DNA of 64,000 nt from Beroe forskalii (lineage: Eukaryota > Ctenophora > Nuda > Beroida > Beroidae), in assembly GCA_011033025.1 (NCBI GenBank), contig WFMF01000448.1, positions 1-64,000 on the forward strand. The letters run 5' to 3'. The position numbers and the translations under genes are program-made. Positions 24,301-36,087 of the stretch are shown piece after piece; positions within the stretch are counted from its first letter, which is position 1, and each line of letters starts with the position of its first letter. Below the pieces are notes generated by a model. It saw only the letters and a list, made by a program, of their open reading frames with translations. It did not search any database and had not been told where the DNA came from.

Positions 24301-24935
24301 TAGTGAATATGAAGAAAACGAAGCAATTCTGCTGAATTCTTTGTCAACCGTGATCTAATGCTCCAATAGCAGTAAGGCTTAGAAAAAAAGTTAAACAATA
24401 TACAAGCCTTCGAGTACCTATTATTTTCATTTTGTTCCGCTGAAAAACAAATATTTCTCGAGAAAAGGTGTTGCCCATTCAATGACTCGTCGAGAGGTCT
24501 TCTACATGGCAAACGATGTCTTTACCTCACTCCGGTGTTGTTGAGAGCCACATTAAATTTTCATAGCTCTATATAGTACCGTGATGTTGGTCGCTTTTTG
24601 TCAGGATGCTCTTTAGAGTTATTAGCTTACACTGCTCTCAGTAGGTAGCTCGGAGCTGATCGTGATGCCGCCATTGTTTTCTTTTTGCCAGGTGCCTAAC
24701 TGTAGGCGAATGGTACTGAGCAGAGCAAAGGAGGGCACACTGACATTGTTGAGATATACGGAACTTTGTACTAATAGCTGTTGGTAGGTTGTTTGGTGGT
24801 CTACTGGCCGCAATACTTTCGGATTGGCAATTTTTCGTGCACTTTCGTAATCTGAGTTTCGTGATTCGTTGCCAAACAACTCATTTTATTGATTAATCAA
24901 CTTTTAACACTAAAACCCCGTAGATAAAAGCAAAC
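21320..24935. other. Gene-poor interval between LRRC23 and the zinc-finger gene
   Basis: After the LRRC23 3' UTR (AATAAA at 21628) no exon with supported splice sites was found on either strand. A short (AAT)n run is at 22763-22781. A possible small inverted-repeat element is listed separately at 23515-23652. Frames at 24246-24512 and 24622-24879 (minus) show no recognisable domain. Confidence 0.45.
23515..23652. mobile_element. Possible small inverted-repeat element with ATAGGATTCCTA ends
   Basis: GATAGGATTCCTAG at 23515 is mirrored by TTAGGAATCCTATTC at 23632. Inside are two imperfect direct copies of GCACGAGGnGnAGCCGAGTG. Length is about 138 bp. No clear flanking duplication was found. 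Confidence 0.45.
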
Positions 24936-25857
24936 ATGATTTCAAATCAAACTCAATGGCCAGTAGAAGACCATGCCAAACTTAGACTCCCTTATCATGG
25001 TATCAATATAATGAAGCTAATGTGTAACGGCGGCAGAACCTTCCAAGATGCCTTCCAAGAACTTCAGTCATTGTCAACCTGCAAAAACAATAGAGATCAA
25101 AACGAACTTCCTTCCTCCAATCCTGGAATACAGAGTACGAAACCACAGTTCAAAATAAAATGTATTTACGGAAATCTCCAAAATATGGTTCATTCAGATG
25201 ATGGAGTGGTTGAGAATTCTACAGATTTGGAGACCAATGCAGGAATCAGTGGGCGAAGCGACTCAGAGCAACCTAATGAGTACAAAACCTCGCAATGTGA
25301 CAGCTCTAAGACCTTGTTCAAACCTATCATTGTCAGTTGCATTTCCATCAAAGTTTCCAATGATCAGATCGAAAGTAAAGGTCCCCCCTCCACGATAGAG
25401 GATCAGCCATCATATTATGCAGATGAGGACGAGCGATTACAATCGGCAGATCTGCAAACCGCAGAAAAAGGTAAAATTTCTAAATTTTTAGTTGTTGAAA
25501 AGTAGTTTCCTGACTAAGATAACCAAAAATCGAATTTTAGCCACTTATACAATGGCGAGATTGTTTTTCCGTTATAGCATAATTGAGCCATTTGTAATAC
25601 AAAACTTGTCACCTCTTACAGGGTCAGGAAGTCAGGAGTTGGTGGAGAAATGTCCGATATGCCTGCAAGTTTTCAGAGGCGTCAGTCGAAAGAGGAGCTG
25701 TCGGAGACACGTTAAAACCATCCACCACAAAATCAAGGAATTCTCATGTCTCCACTGCGACAAACGATTCACAACTCGTCACTCGTCAGAAAAACACGTC
25801 CGGAAGTGTATTTTAAAACAGTTGGCTAAGGAATACTTCTCTCAGAACAGTGCTTGA
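24936..25857 (+). CDS. C2H2 zinc-finger protein, two fingers
   Basis: Two exons, 24936-25470 and 25622-25857, joined in phase 1 (GTAAAA donor, TTACAG acceptor), give about 256 residues. The N-terminal 180 residues are low-complexity, polar and without a known domain. The C-terminus has two adjacent C2H2 fingers: CPICLQVFRGVSRKRSCRRH followed by VKTIHH, and CLHCDKRFTTRHSSEKHVRK. The second ends in a cysteine (H-x4-C) rather than a second histidine. A short tail follows (LAKEYFSQNSA). It is probably a DNA- or RNA-binding nuclear protein; the specific family is not recognised. The start is the first ATG after an upstream stop. Confidence 0.78.
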
Positions 25858-27172
25858 GCAACCCGAGGTGGCTTTTATCCTTTCTTGAAATGAAATGCAG
25901 ACTGGAATATCCATCAAGGAGAGCGTTTGAGTTTCTACTTATTAGTTGTTCATCAAGTAATAAGTTTTCATACATAAACCACTATTCTTTTCAATTCCCG
26001 TGGAGAATCAAGGTATTAAAGAGAATAGAGACCCAAATTGCTGACCGGAATTTAAATTTGCTAAATTATTTTCGTGTTTATAAATAAGAATAATTATTTT
26101 CACTCCAATGGGTAGCTTTTAAAACAAGTGGATGATTCGTTAACAGGAAAGAATGATCTGTGACACGAAAGTTCCAAACTGAAGAGGAAAATGGCCCAAT
26201 CACGTGGCGACAAGTATACGTTGGTTCATGTAAATAGCAGAAAATGCGCGCATTGCGCGCAACGCACTAGATGTTGAAATAAAAACCTTTGAATACAAAT
26301 CTGGCCAAATTTTGCTAGTACCAAAAGACGTTTTTACGTTATTTTGCCAAAATGTGCCACCTCGACTTGGGATTTGTTTATAAATTTCCTCTCATACCTA
26401 GTCTCTTAAATGCTCCCTTTATTCTATTTATAAATGATGATTGGATAATTTAGGCTTAAAATAGCAAAGATATAGCTTACAAATCAAGAAAATATGTTGA
26501 TTAATTTAAGATATTCAAAACTAAAGTTAATTATTAACTATAGCAGCATCGAAGATAAAATAGATCATTTAATCCTTTTAACAATTACAACATTGTTCAA
26601 GTAATCAGATATCATGCGTGTTAAAATGAAGATTAAATAAAATGATTATTTTTTCAAATGTTATTAGATATTTTCGCTCCTTAAACAAAGCTTAAAGTAT
26701 AAAAACTATCGTAATTTACAATACGTAAACTAATTTTATGCTTTCGATTGTTGATCACCTAGAAACATCAACTCCCAATAGATTATGATGGAATATTTTG
26801 GGATATAATTTCTTAGTTTCTATAATCTATAATTACGCAGCACAGATCTGCCATGGGTGGACTGACCGCGAAACACTTTTGCCTTACAGTGAATCGCACA
26901 CATTCCAATGACTTCCACTAGTCATCAATCAGCACAAAATAAGGATATTATGATAGGTCCTGCAGAAGATAATCCGACATCTCTTTTTATAATACGATGA
27001 TGACATACCGCAGTTAATATAATAATATCAGAGTTTGAGCAGGGTAATTAAAATGTCCTAACAGGATCAGTCAGTCACCGGGCAGTCTGTGCTGCCAGCT
27101 AGCTCCAGTAGAATGTAGATCCTCTTTTTCCCAATGTACGAGGTATCAGTTTAATGATACGCAGGTTTTCCT
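25858..27172. other. AT-rich intergenic DNA
   Basis: Probable 3' UTR of the zinc-finger gene followed by AT-rich sequence. No exon or repeat array is supported. Confidence 0.4.
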
Positions 27173-29380
27173 TCACTCTATGACAGAGGCACTCACAAAC
27201 CCGATAAGTTTGTCGTCCTTCTCTCCCACAACAAATTGGAGCACAGGGTTAATGACACCCTGACCAACTGTGATGTGGTACAGACCTGAGTGAGGGTGGT
27301 GTCAAGGGGTAAAGTGGTGTCAGTGGGATGAAGTGGTGTCAGTGGTGGTGTCAAGGGGATAAAGTGGTGTCACGGGGATGAAGTGAATTCAATGGGTAAA
27401 GTGGTGTCAAGGGGATAAAGTGGTGTCAAGGGGATGGAGTGGTGTCAAGGGGGTGGAGGGGAGTCAAGGGGTAAAATGGTGCTAAGGGGTAAAGTGGTGC
27501 TAAGGGGTAGTGGTGTCAAGGGGATGAAGTGGTGTCAAGGGGGTGAAGTGGTGTCAAGGGGTAAAGTGGAGACAAGGGGTAAAGTGGAGTCAAGGGGGTG
27601 AAGTGGTGTCAAGGGGTAAAGTGGAGTCAAGGGGTAAAGTGGAGTCAACGGGGTGAAGTGGTGTCAAGCTGGTTTGCAAAAATCAAAACGATACGTAAAT
27701 ACTCGCGAACTCGCGAGTATGTGTGATTAATTAGTTGGATTTATGCCATTTATTGTGACACTTCCGTACATAAAATTGCTTATATCACATACTTTTATCT
27801 TGTCGACATGCATGAATTAATAAATTGTTATATCACGCGAAAAGCTTGCAGCTCTAACCGGAAAATATGACAACAGTATTCAGGAATAAATTGAGGAGAA
27901 AATCCAAAGTTCTTTATCTTGACATGTGAATGGGTATGACAATCATGACATGAATATGTTAATTGTATGACGAATTCCAATTCCAAAGTTACCTCTGGCC
28001 TCTGGGATAAGTTCATATGAATATTGTTCTAATACTATGCATTACTAAAAAGCCCTTCAGCTGGACGAATATTGAATTTATTATGACGTATAGATGTGGT
28101 AGACCTGTTTGTATTGGTCTAGAATAGATGAGAGTATGTCAATAGGAGCACTGTACACGTTCATAGCATCTTCTCCCAGATAACTGATGATCGGCAGCTC
28201 CTCCAACATGCCTGAGATGACGTCATCAGAATAATTAGTGGCGTCATCAGATTAATCGGGCCCTCCATGATGTGAAAATCTCCACATTTCATACACATTA
28301 CACACACATGTGTACTGTGTATGCATTCACACAGAGATCCGACAGATGCTAGTGCATTGACATGAGCTCCCGCTGAGTAGATTCAATGAGTTCCTCAGAA
28401 ACAAGTTTTGGGGAACTCCTAGTTTTCTCCGGAACTCATCAAACAAAAGATGGTTATTATAAGCAGTGCAGAAAACTAGACGAATAATAGATGTTTGAAG
28501 TTGACAATAGACTCTAAAGTTGTGGGAGGGATTCATTACCATTTTAAAAGTAGTCAGTCGTAGCAGACGCCCAAAAATATACCCATTGTCATATTATGGA
28601 GCTATTGTGGTCATTGGTCAACTTTTACAGACGATTTGAACGGTCAACAATAAGGATTTCAATCAATTTTATTTACGGCAATACAATCTCTAGCTACCTT
28701 TATGGTATGACTCCGACACCACAGTCATTCTGAAGGAGGGAGTATTGACTCCCAGTTCCTCCAGGAATTTCTCCTCAGAGAAAGCCCCCTCGGGGAGTGA
28801 GAAGACGCAGGGCACGCAGGTGTAGTCAATCTCAGAGCGCCAGAAGAGACCCTTGCAACCCACACTCAACTGCTTCAAGTCCTTCTGGAGCACTGGGCTA
28901 AGTCCTTCCGCGACATCGCCCTGTGTATTGCTTCGAATAGAACACGTGTCATATTCAGTCAAAGTATAGCAAAAACTCAAATAAATGTTAAACTAGATCT
29001 AGAATATCAGCCTTTTTAGCTTTTCCCACAGTCTTCCCTCACCCCTTGAGATCAGAGAAGCTATTACCCCGTTCCCCTCTTACCTTCTCAACGGTAACAT
29101 ATTTCTTGGTATAGACCAGTCTGCCCTTGGTAAGCACAGCTTCTTCCGTATGCTGGGCCAGTTTGCTGTTGATATCGTACAGAAACTGAGGGAACCTCAG
29201 GTAGGCCTCAGGGTTGAAGGAGGAATGAGCGGTCTCGCTGGACACTGCCCGAGACTGCAGTGTCGGGGTGCAGTGAGGCAGTGGGGTGCAGTGAGACAGT
29301 GTACTGCAGTGGGAGAGAGTGGGAGTGCAGCGAGACATCAGGGCGTGGCATCGCACGAGTTTGGGGGCTAGTCTTTGCAT
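27173..29380 (-). CDS. Unrecognised multi-exon gene, possible mitochondrial targeting
   Basis: Exons on the minus strand: 29380-29084 (ATG; ends phase 0 at GTAAGAG), 28920-28698 (phase 0 to 1), 28211-28105 (phase 1 to 0), and possibly 27285-27173. The N-terminus is rich in Arg, Ser, His and Cys without acidic residues over 50 positions (MQRLAPKLVRCHALMSRCTP), like a mitochondrial presequence. Then come AYLRFPQFLYDINSKLAQHT, LFWRSEIDYTCVPCVFSLPE, TPSFRMTVVSESYHK and MLEELPIISYLGEDAMNVYS. The last exon reads well as GLYHITVGQGVINPVLQFVV to a TGA, but its phase does not match the preceding donor; the third exon can also read through to a TAA at about 28083. I do not recognise the family. Confidence 0.55.
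27292..27668. repeat. 18-bp minisatellite (GGGGTAAAGTGGTGTCAA)
   Basis: About 20 copies of a 17-19 bp unit with variants GGTAAAGTGGAGTCAAGG and GGATGAAGTGGTGTCAAG. It lies between the putative last two exons of the minus-strand gene. Confidence 0.93.
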
Positions 29381-29919
29381 TGCTAAATCCTCAGCAAGAG
29401 AGGTTATGAAATCTTAGTGTATTTGGTTTTGTTGAGAACTTAAGAAAGATTACTTTTGCATTTTTTCGTTTGTTACTAATGCAATTGACCAATTGTTGTT
29501 TTGATATATTTCGTATTGAACTTTCCAACTTCATTCTTTGTTGTTTTATTCGTCTTGAAATTGGCCAAGTCCCAAGAAAAGCCAAGAAAAGTTCAACAAA
29601 AGCTAATGAGGACGGTTTGAGTAATGAAGATTCAACACAGCCTGCTACTACTCAACAGAGCGAACTACAACTTAACAGAGCTACATAGGCATGATGAAAT
29701 GAGGAATCGGGTGACTAACGGATCGCGAAACTGGCACACAGCCAGACTGCAGTAACAAAAGTAGCTATTTCCTTCAATTATCTCATTATATGGAGGCCAG
29801 GGCTCGGGTACTACCGGATAACAGAACCTTAAAATAGTAACAAATGCAGAAACTCTCGCAAAGGACAGTGCAAAAGCTGCTGTGTTTGTTATGATGCTGC
29901 ATAGCTGCGCCATGAATTA
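29381..29919. other. Intergenic DNA
   Basis: No gene or repeat supported. The short frames at 29470-29688 (+) and 29665-29913 (-) show no domain. Confidence 0.4.
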
Positions 29920-30714
29920 CCTTATTACAGGAAATTGAGTTTACATATAATTAAGCCCTAAGGTCTCAAAAAGGGCTTAATTTCATGCACCTTAATGACA
30001 TGTATTCTTAATTTCATGAGGACTAATTTTTCAAGCAAATTTGAACATAATAAGTTCGAAAACATTGATTTCTTTCAATTATTTATTATTCAGTACTGAT
30101 TAAGCTTTGAATTGATGCCGGATGGAAAGCCACTGGTATTGCCAAGACTATCAATAATGCAATAGACACATCTTGGAGCTCACTTCTTGACACTCCATCA
30201 TACTTTCAAACCTTCAAACCTGAATTTACATAGCGTCCAATGTTTTCAAGAATCAAGGCCATTATGATAATCAGCTATTATGTGGTGTTTTGTGGAAACA
30301 TATTCGATCATTAATTTGATGTAACTGATAAGATTCTCATGATGCTGTGATAATCTATTCTATAGGTTATTTTGTCATTGTAATCATCGTCTCTGAAAAT
30401 TCCCCAATTGTAATTAATTGTTTTAAGTGGTAATTGGAGAGTAATTTAAACTATCAAAGTGTCAAATAAAGCCAAAAATTCCTAATTCGTAACATGTAAA
30501 GTCTTAATTATTTGCATACAAGCTTACAAGGCTGAAATTTCTATCTCATGAAATTTATATCTCCACACTGATAATTTGGCTGCATGTATTTAAGAATGCA
30601 TCAAATTAGGCCTACATGTAATTAAGCCCTAGGGCCTCAAAAAAGGGCTTAATTTCATGTAGCTTAATGACATGTAGGCTCATTTTTCTGTAGGCGATAT
30701 TTCCTGTAATAAGG
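29920..30714. mobile_element. 795-bp element with CCTTATTACAGGAAAT ends and TA flanks
   Basis: TA plus CCTTATTACAGGAAAT at 29918-29935 is mirrored by ATTTCCTGTAATAAGG plus TA at 30699-30716. Just inside each end is a directly repeated module of about 65 bp (AATTAAGCCCTA, AAGGGCTTAATTTCATG, CTTAATGACATGTA). No transposase is present. TA target duplications are typical of Tc1/mariner elements, so this may be a derived MITE. Confidence 0.75.
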
Positions 30715-30716
30715 TA

Positions 30717-31750
30717 CATAGCACCATCACATACGAGTTGATTATCATGCCGGGCTGTATCGGAATGGAAGTTCAACTTCCCGTGCGCTAGAGAGCACTA
30801 GAGCAGTGTGAATGAGAGAATTGAATAATATTAAACTTAAGCAGCAGGTGTTGACTCTTGACAACTTGAGTGATGAAAGTGTTGCTGTGCAGTAGTGCTA
30901 CGTGTTACATGTCTATACTCTAGTGAATGGTAATATATGAAGTACAACCAAGTGACAGGTGTCTCACAGTTTCCTAAACAATGGGCATATATTTGTTCAG
31001 TAGTAGGTGACACATCAAATGCTGTAACCAAATGTGCAGAGATTCATCAAACGATGATGATCGACGAGTGCTGAATCTACTCTATTATTTAAGAAACTCC
31101 AAACACAACCAAAGTTACAGCGCGTTACTTTTGTAACGTTCTTTTTGGCCCAGTGGCCCACCCGGTATTTAAGAACTACGTGTCTCAGACGGTCAAACAA
31201 TGAGGTACGAGGCATAAAATAGGGTTCTGGTCAGATCTGGGTACAATTTAAAACCTGATTAAATTAATGATCACAACTTTCAGTTTCAAATAAAATGCAG
31301 ACAATTCATATTTTTTATCATGTTTATGAAATGCAATGGAATCCAAAGAAAAAAAAAGAAAATTAGTAACTTGAATTAATTGTACTATACTGTCAATGTC
31401 ACTTATTACTTACTATCAATGGTTAAAAAAGATCAAACTTCAACTATTTATCTTTGATGCGTGCAAAATTGTAAAATTTGCAACAGCACCGATTCAATAA
31501 TAAAACAAATTATTACGGGAAACATCTTATCATCTAGTGCGGTCAATATTCGGGCTAAAAAGTGTCATACACAGAGCTAAAACTTACTCAATGGACAAAA
31601 ATAAGACCGGTATTACTTCATGATTTCGGAACGCTATCCTGATAGCTCAATATTATAGTGTTCGTTACTAAACTAAAACTACCCAACAAAATGCCTCATG
31701 CTGAACCCCCAATGAAGGCTGAACCCCCAATGTGAGGAACTAAGACCTGT
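30717..31750. other. Intergenic DNA
   Basis: Nothing supported. Minus-strand frames at 30837-31031 and 31015-31215 lack domains and splice context. Confidence 0.4.
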
Positions 31751-32249
31751 TCTAGACAGGAGCTCCAAGGAGCTATTGCTCGAACAATTGTTCGGGCAAG
31801 CGTTACTTTCTAGACAGGATGACCCTTCACGCTAACCCGAGCAATCATTGGATTCGAAAATCTTTCTAGACAGGGTTGCTCGAGCTATAGCTCCTGTCAG
31901 CGCACTTCTAATATCACGTGCATTAGGAAGGTATAGTGTTACAATAACAAAACAGATATTGCGTCACTGCCATAAGCTATGAATCAGCTTCCTATTTCTC
32001 GTTCTGTCATGATATGATCCACATGACACGGTCACGTGTATCAGTGAGAGCTATTGCCCGGGTAAGAGTGCTTTCTAGACAGGAATGATTGCCCGAGCTA
32101 TTGCTCGAGCAATTGCCCGGGTAATACCTCCAACTATTACCCGAGCTATTGCTCGAGCAATAGCTCGGGCAAGCGAAAAACCCCATTCTAGACAGGCTTG
32201 CTCGAGCAATTGCTCGAGCAATAGCTCCTCAAAATTTCCTGTCTAGAAG
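31749..32249. mobile_element. Foldback element built of GCTCGAGCAAT palindromes
   Basis: The ends TCTAGACAGGAGCT (31751) and TCCTGTCTAGA (32237) are inverted. The interior is a chain of self-complementary modules such as TTGCTCGAGCAA, ATTGCCCGGGTAAT and GCTATTGCTCG, and TCTAGACAGG recurs inside about four times. Nothing is coded. It looks like a MITE that has grown by internal re-insertion or slippage. Confidence 0.75.
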
Positions 32250-32421
32250 GGAACTAACATGTTGCTAATCCAATATCTGAGCAATTTCCCGTTTCAAGTA
32301 ATTTAGGTACCCATATCCCAATCTCGTATATATCTGAGAAGGTACCCAATCTCGTATATCTGAGCGATTCTCCCATTCCTCTTGATATCCCCGGATTACT
32401 TTGTATCTTTATTCCTCATTC

Positions 32422-32755
32422 CTACTCCTGATGAGGATGCGCTCCCTCTTCTTCCTCTTCCTCCTGATTCTGTACAGGTTGTTCCCTCACATCCTCCCCC
32501 CAGTTGTAACCCCCCGGTCTACTGTCATCAGGAACTTCACCATACTCATCCTCACCCTCATCAAACAGGAGTTTTAGGAGACGAGGTGTCTTCAGGATCT
32601 TAACTCCTCCCTGAGAGATGGTGAATAGGTGTCAGGAGAGCATAGGTTATGGGATAGAGCTGAGATGTCTATAGGGTTCATTAGATTAATTAATAATTAA
32701 ATAGGTACTTATATTTTAGATCCTTCGGTAAATTTGCAATCGTCACAAGTCAATT

Positions 32756-32826
<71 letters not shown>

Positions 32827-33837
32827 TATGACGAAGTAAAATAGAAGGCACTGTTGGCAGCTCAATCCTCCACTTACCTCAATGTTAGGCAGAACGTCCT
32901 CCAGATAGAAGTAGACATGTCCCACCGCTATCCCCATGAGGTCCACCACCACAGAGTTATCTAGCAGGAGGGAGAACCCAAACAATACCTGGCATGGTGG
33001 ATTTACGATTTATACCAATTATACCACCCAAAATAAAGTCCAAAAAAGTTAGGAACAGACGAAGATTTTTAAAATAAAATCATACATGATAAAGTTTCGA
33101 TCGGCTCCTACCTACACGAAACTAGAAAAAGCAAAATAAATGTCAACCTACCCAGGGTAGATAAGGAGCATTAAAGTTAAGCATTCCAAAGAAGTTCATT
33201 CTGATGAAAGGGTTCCGTTTAGCCCAGACGTAAACCAACATTATCGTGAATGCCTGGCCAAGGAAGACCAGGTTAACGAAACATGCGATGATGGTCATCA
33301 ACACACCACCGAAGACGAACATCATGATGAAATCCGCTGAAAAAAATGAGTGAGTGATGAGTTAGGGCAACTCTCAGATGCAGTTGTAATTCATATTGAA
33401 TATTGAAGATTGATATATAAAATTCATGAGATTCTAACCACTTTTATCATTTAGCTTATGATGCAACCTATGGCAATTTAAGTCCGAGGGACCAAGTATC
33501 ATATTGTTTGAGCGTGAAGACTGGTCTATAATACTATAACATTGTTCTCAGAAATCTGTTGTTTATTAATCAGTTTAAAATTCAAATAAAGTATTGATTA
33601 CGATATTATGACAGTTCAATGCCAGTGAACTGACTAAAGGACTAAGAGAGTTGTGCATAATTCACGATTTTGTACCTGTTCTTCCCTGAAAGACCCTTCT
33701 TCCAACATGCGACAGTAACGGTAGGTGAATATCATGTTGAATATAAAGTTAAATCCTATCGTCCCAAAGAAGGTGAAATTCGTCAACAGCCTCCAGATCT
33801 GATACTTCTTCCATATGAGAGATTGATTGAAATACAG
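32422..33837 (-). CDS. Derlin (Derlin-2/3 type), 5' end not found
   Basis: Derlins are rhomboid-like pseudoproteases of the ER membrane that help retrotranslocate misfolded proteins. Exons: 33837-33676 ([20 protein letters not shown], then [20 protein letters not shown]), 33334-33152 ([45 protein letters not shown]), 32988-32878 ([30 protein letters not shown]) and 32610-32422 ([17 protein letters not shown], then [11 protein letters not shown] and an acidic Glu-rich end). The Derlin signature F-R-G-R-T-A-D-F is broken by one missing G at the first splice junction (see findings). The first 40 or so residues expected before LYFN were not located upstream. The C-terminus lacks an obvious SHP p97-binding box but keeps the acidic region. 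Confidence 0.88.
32749..32826. repeat. (AATC)n microsatellite
   Basis: About 19 uninterrupted copies of the tetranucleotide AATC in an intron of the Derlin gene. Confidence 0.97.
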
Positions 33838-33964
33838 CTGAAATGAGTTATATGTAGTTGTGGTGGTGCTCGGAAAAGAGTCGATAGCTTTATTGATAAT
33901 TTAAGTTTATTAAAAATAGAAATATTGGGCTTATGAGCTTATGGCAGTTACAGGGCAATTATTT

Positions 33965-34985
33965 GCACGATAATGAATTTTAAGCCTTATTTTTGGTCCT
34001 TGTGGACAGTTATAGACAAGGAAGTCCATTTTAGGCCAAAAATGGGGTTTTTAAGAGGCTGTAAATCGTGAAAATGGCCGGAATTAAAATTCTGAAAGCA
34101 GCATTTTCTTAGTTGGATCAAACTGTACTGACCTGCAAAATTTCATGAGTTAACTAGTAAGTTTATTAACAGGACGACCCCCCCCCAGGTACTGATCAAA
34201 ATTCAGAAAATACTCTGATACAATTGGACATTGGGAAAACTCTGTGTATAAATGCATCATTATTTGGTTCTAGTACACTCTCTGGAAGGCAGTCACATGG
34301 GAAAAAGCAGTTGTAAGCCTTATTTTTGGTCATTGTGGACAATTATAGACAAAGAAGTCCATTTTTAGGCCGAAAATTGGGTTTTTAAGATGCTGTAAAA
34401 TCGTGAAAATGGCTGAAATTCAAAATTCTGAAAGCAGCATTTTCTTAGTTGGATCAAACTGTACTGACCTACAAAATTTCATGAGTTAACTAGTAAGTTT
34501 ATTAGGACGACCCCCCCCCCCCCTTGAGATACTGATCAAAATTCAGAAAATACTCTGACACAATTGGACTTGGGGAAAAGTCTGTGTATAAATGCATCAT
34601 TATTTGGTTCTAGTACACTCTCTGGAAGGCAGTCACATGGGAAAAAGCAGTTGTAAGCCTTATTTTTGGTCATTGTGGACAATTATAGACAAAGAAGTCC
34701 ATTTTTAGGCCGAAAATTGGGTTTTTAAGATGCTGTAAATCGTGAAAATGGCCGAAATTCAAAATTCTGAAAGCAGCATTTTCTTAGTTGGATCAAACTG
34801 TACTGACCTGCAAAATTTCATGAGTTAACTAGTAAGTTTAGTAGGAGGACCCCCCCCCCGAGATACTGATCAAAATTCAGAAAATAGTCTGACACAATTG
34901 GACTTGGGGAAAGTCTGTGTATAAATGCATCATTATTTGGTTCTAGTACACTCTCTGGAAGGCAGTCACATTGGAAAAAGTTTTT
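33965..34985. repeat. Dispersed repeat family A, three tandem units of about 340 bp
   Basis: Three consecutive units share a fixed order: GCCTTATTTTTGGTC, GAAGTCCATTTT, GTTTTTAAGA, GAAAGCAGCATTTTCTTAGT, TGGATCAAACTGTACTGACC, a poly-C run of variable length (GACGACCCCCCCCC), GATCAAAATTCAGAAAAT, and TGCATCATTATTTGGTTCTA. Units 2 and 3 are nearly identical. They are related to the array at 14640-15650. No coding frame. Confidence 0.88.
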
Positions 34986-35005
34986 TAACCTTATTTTAAC
35001 AAGGA

Positions 35006-35660
35006 GGAGTTTAGAGATGCTCTCAGGCTCAGGTACGGCTGGCAAATTCCCAACATTCCAGCATTGTGTGTTTGTGCAAAAATTCTGTAGACCACACCTT
35101 AGTTTGTAAACATGGTGGCTACTTAATCTTTAGGCACAACAAAGTACGTGACACAAATGCTGCGTTTCTGAGGAAGTATGTCATGACGTTAAGACTGAAC
35201 CAGAGCTGATTCCGATCAACTCCTGCCAGCAACTCCCTGGGAACACGGAGGAGAGGCCCGCCTGACATCTCAGCTCGAGGGCTCTGGGGACCATTCCAGA
35301 AAACCATGTTTTGATGTCAGAATCTTCCACCCGAATGCTGATTCTTACAAAGACCGTGATATCAAATCAGTATACACACAACACGAAAACATCAAGAGGA
35401 AGAACTGAGCAACGTGTCATCCAGGTGGAGGAAATAGTTTCACACCATTGGTTTACAGCACTTCTGGAGGATGGCACCTCAACAGCTGTGGTGTTTCATA
35501 ATAGACTGGCTGAACTCATTGCAGAGAAGACGAGGAGTATAGGGATGTAATCAGTACAATGAGAACAAAACTGTCTTTTGCATTGCTCAGAGTGTGCTGA
35601 TTTCAGTGAGGGATACCGAGGCAAAGCTTCGCGTGCCAGAGCTCAAGTTTCTGCTATCCT
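35006..35660 (+). pseudogene. Non-LTR retrotransposon relic (end of reverse-transcriptase polyprotein)
   Basis: Motifs commonly seen at the C-terminus of LINE-type proteins in cnidarians and other invertebrates occur in order but in several frames: EEFRDALRLRYGWQIPNIPA with a C-x-C motif, FRHNKVRDTNAAFLRKY, FDVRIFHPNADSYKDRDIKS, then YTQHENIKR, a partly open GSFTPLVFS-like segment near 35430 and MRTKLSFALLRVC. Multiple stops and frameshifts make it inactive. Identification rests on remembered family resemblance. It lies between Derlin and the hairpin at 36088. Confidence 0.65.
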
Positions 35661-36087
35661 TCAATTTGATACCAGATGGTTTATCAGGGGATAGCTCACG
35701 TCTACAATTCTGATTTTCGTTGTCAGTTATAGTTTTCCTGTTTGAAGGGTCAATGCATGAATTTTGACAGATCGATATACTGAGGAAACAAATTTTAGAG
35801 AAGTTTGTTATGTAATTCGATAATTTACGGTTTCCCTTTTGCCCAGACCCCAGATACCAATTCTATGATGTTGATATGTTTTGTAAATTTATTGTATGTA
35901 TTTTGAGTAACTACTAACTGCTTTATCTGCGTTTATTCACGGTTTTTGGGTAATAGCCATACCTACAGGTGGTGAATCTGTTCATGAGCCATGCCACTGA
36001 ACCCGTACTGTAATCATGAAATGAGCCAGTTACCGATCTTTTCTTAACTGAATGATCGGATCACTGTTTATTAGTCGCATACTGATA
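35661..36087. other. Intergenic DNA
   Basis: No supported feature. The missing Derlin first exon was sought here on the minus strand and not found. Confidence 0.4.

Noticed and set aside
35119-35307. Minus-strand frame considered as the missing Derlin first exon
   Set aside because: Its sequence does not resemble a Derlin N-terminus, and the plus strand here carries retrotransposon motifs, which explains the open stretch.
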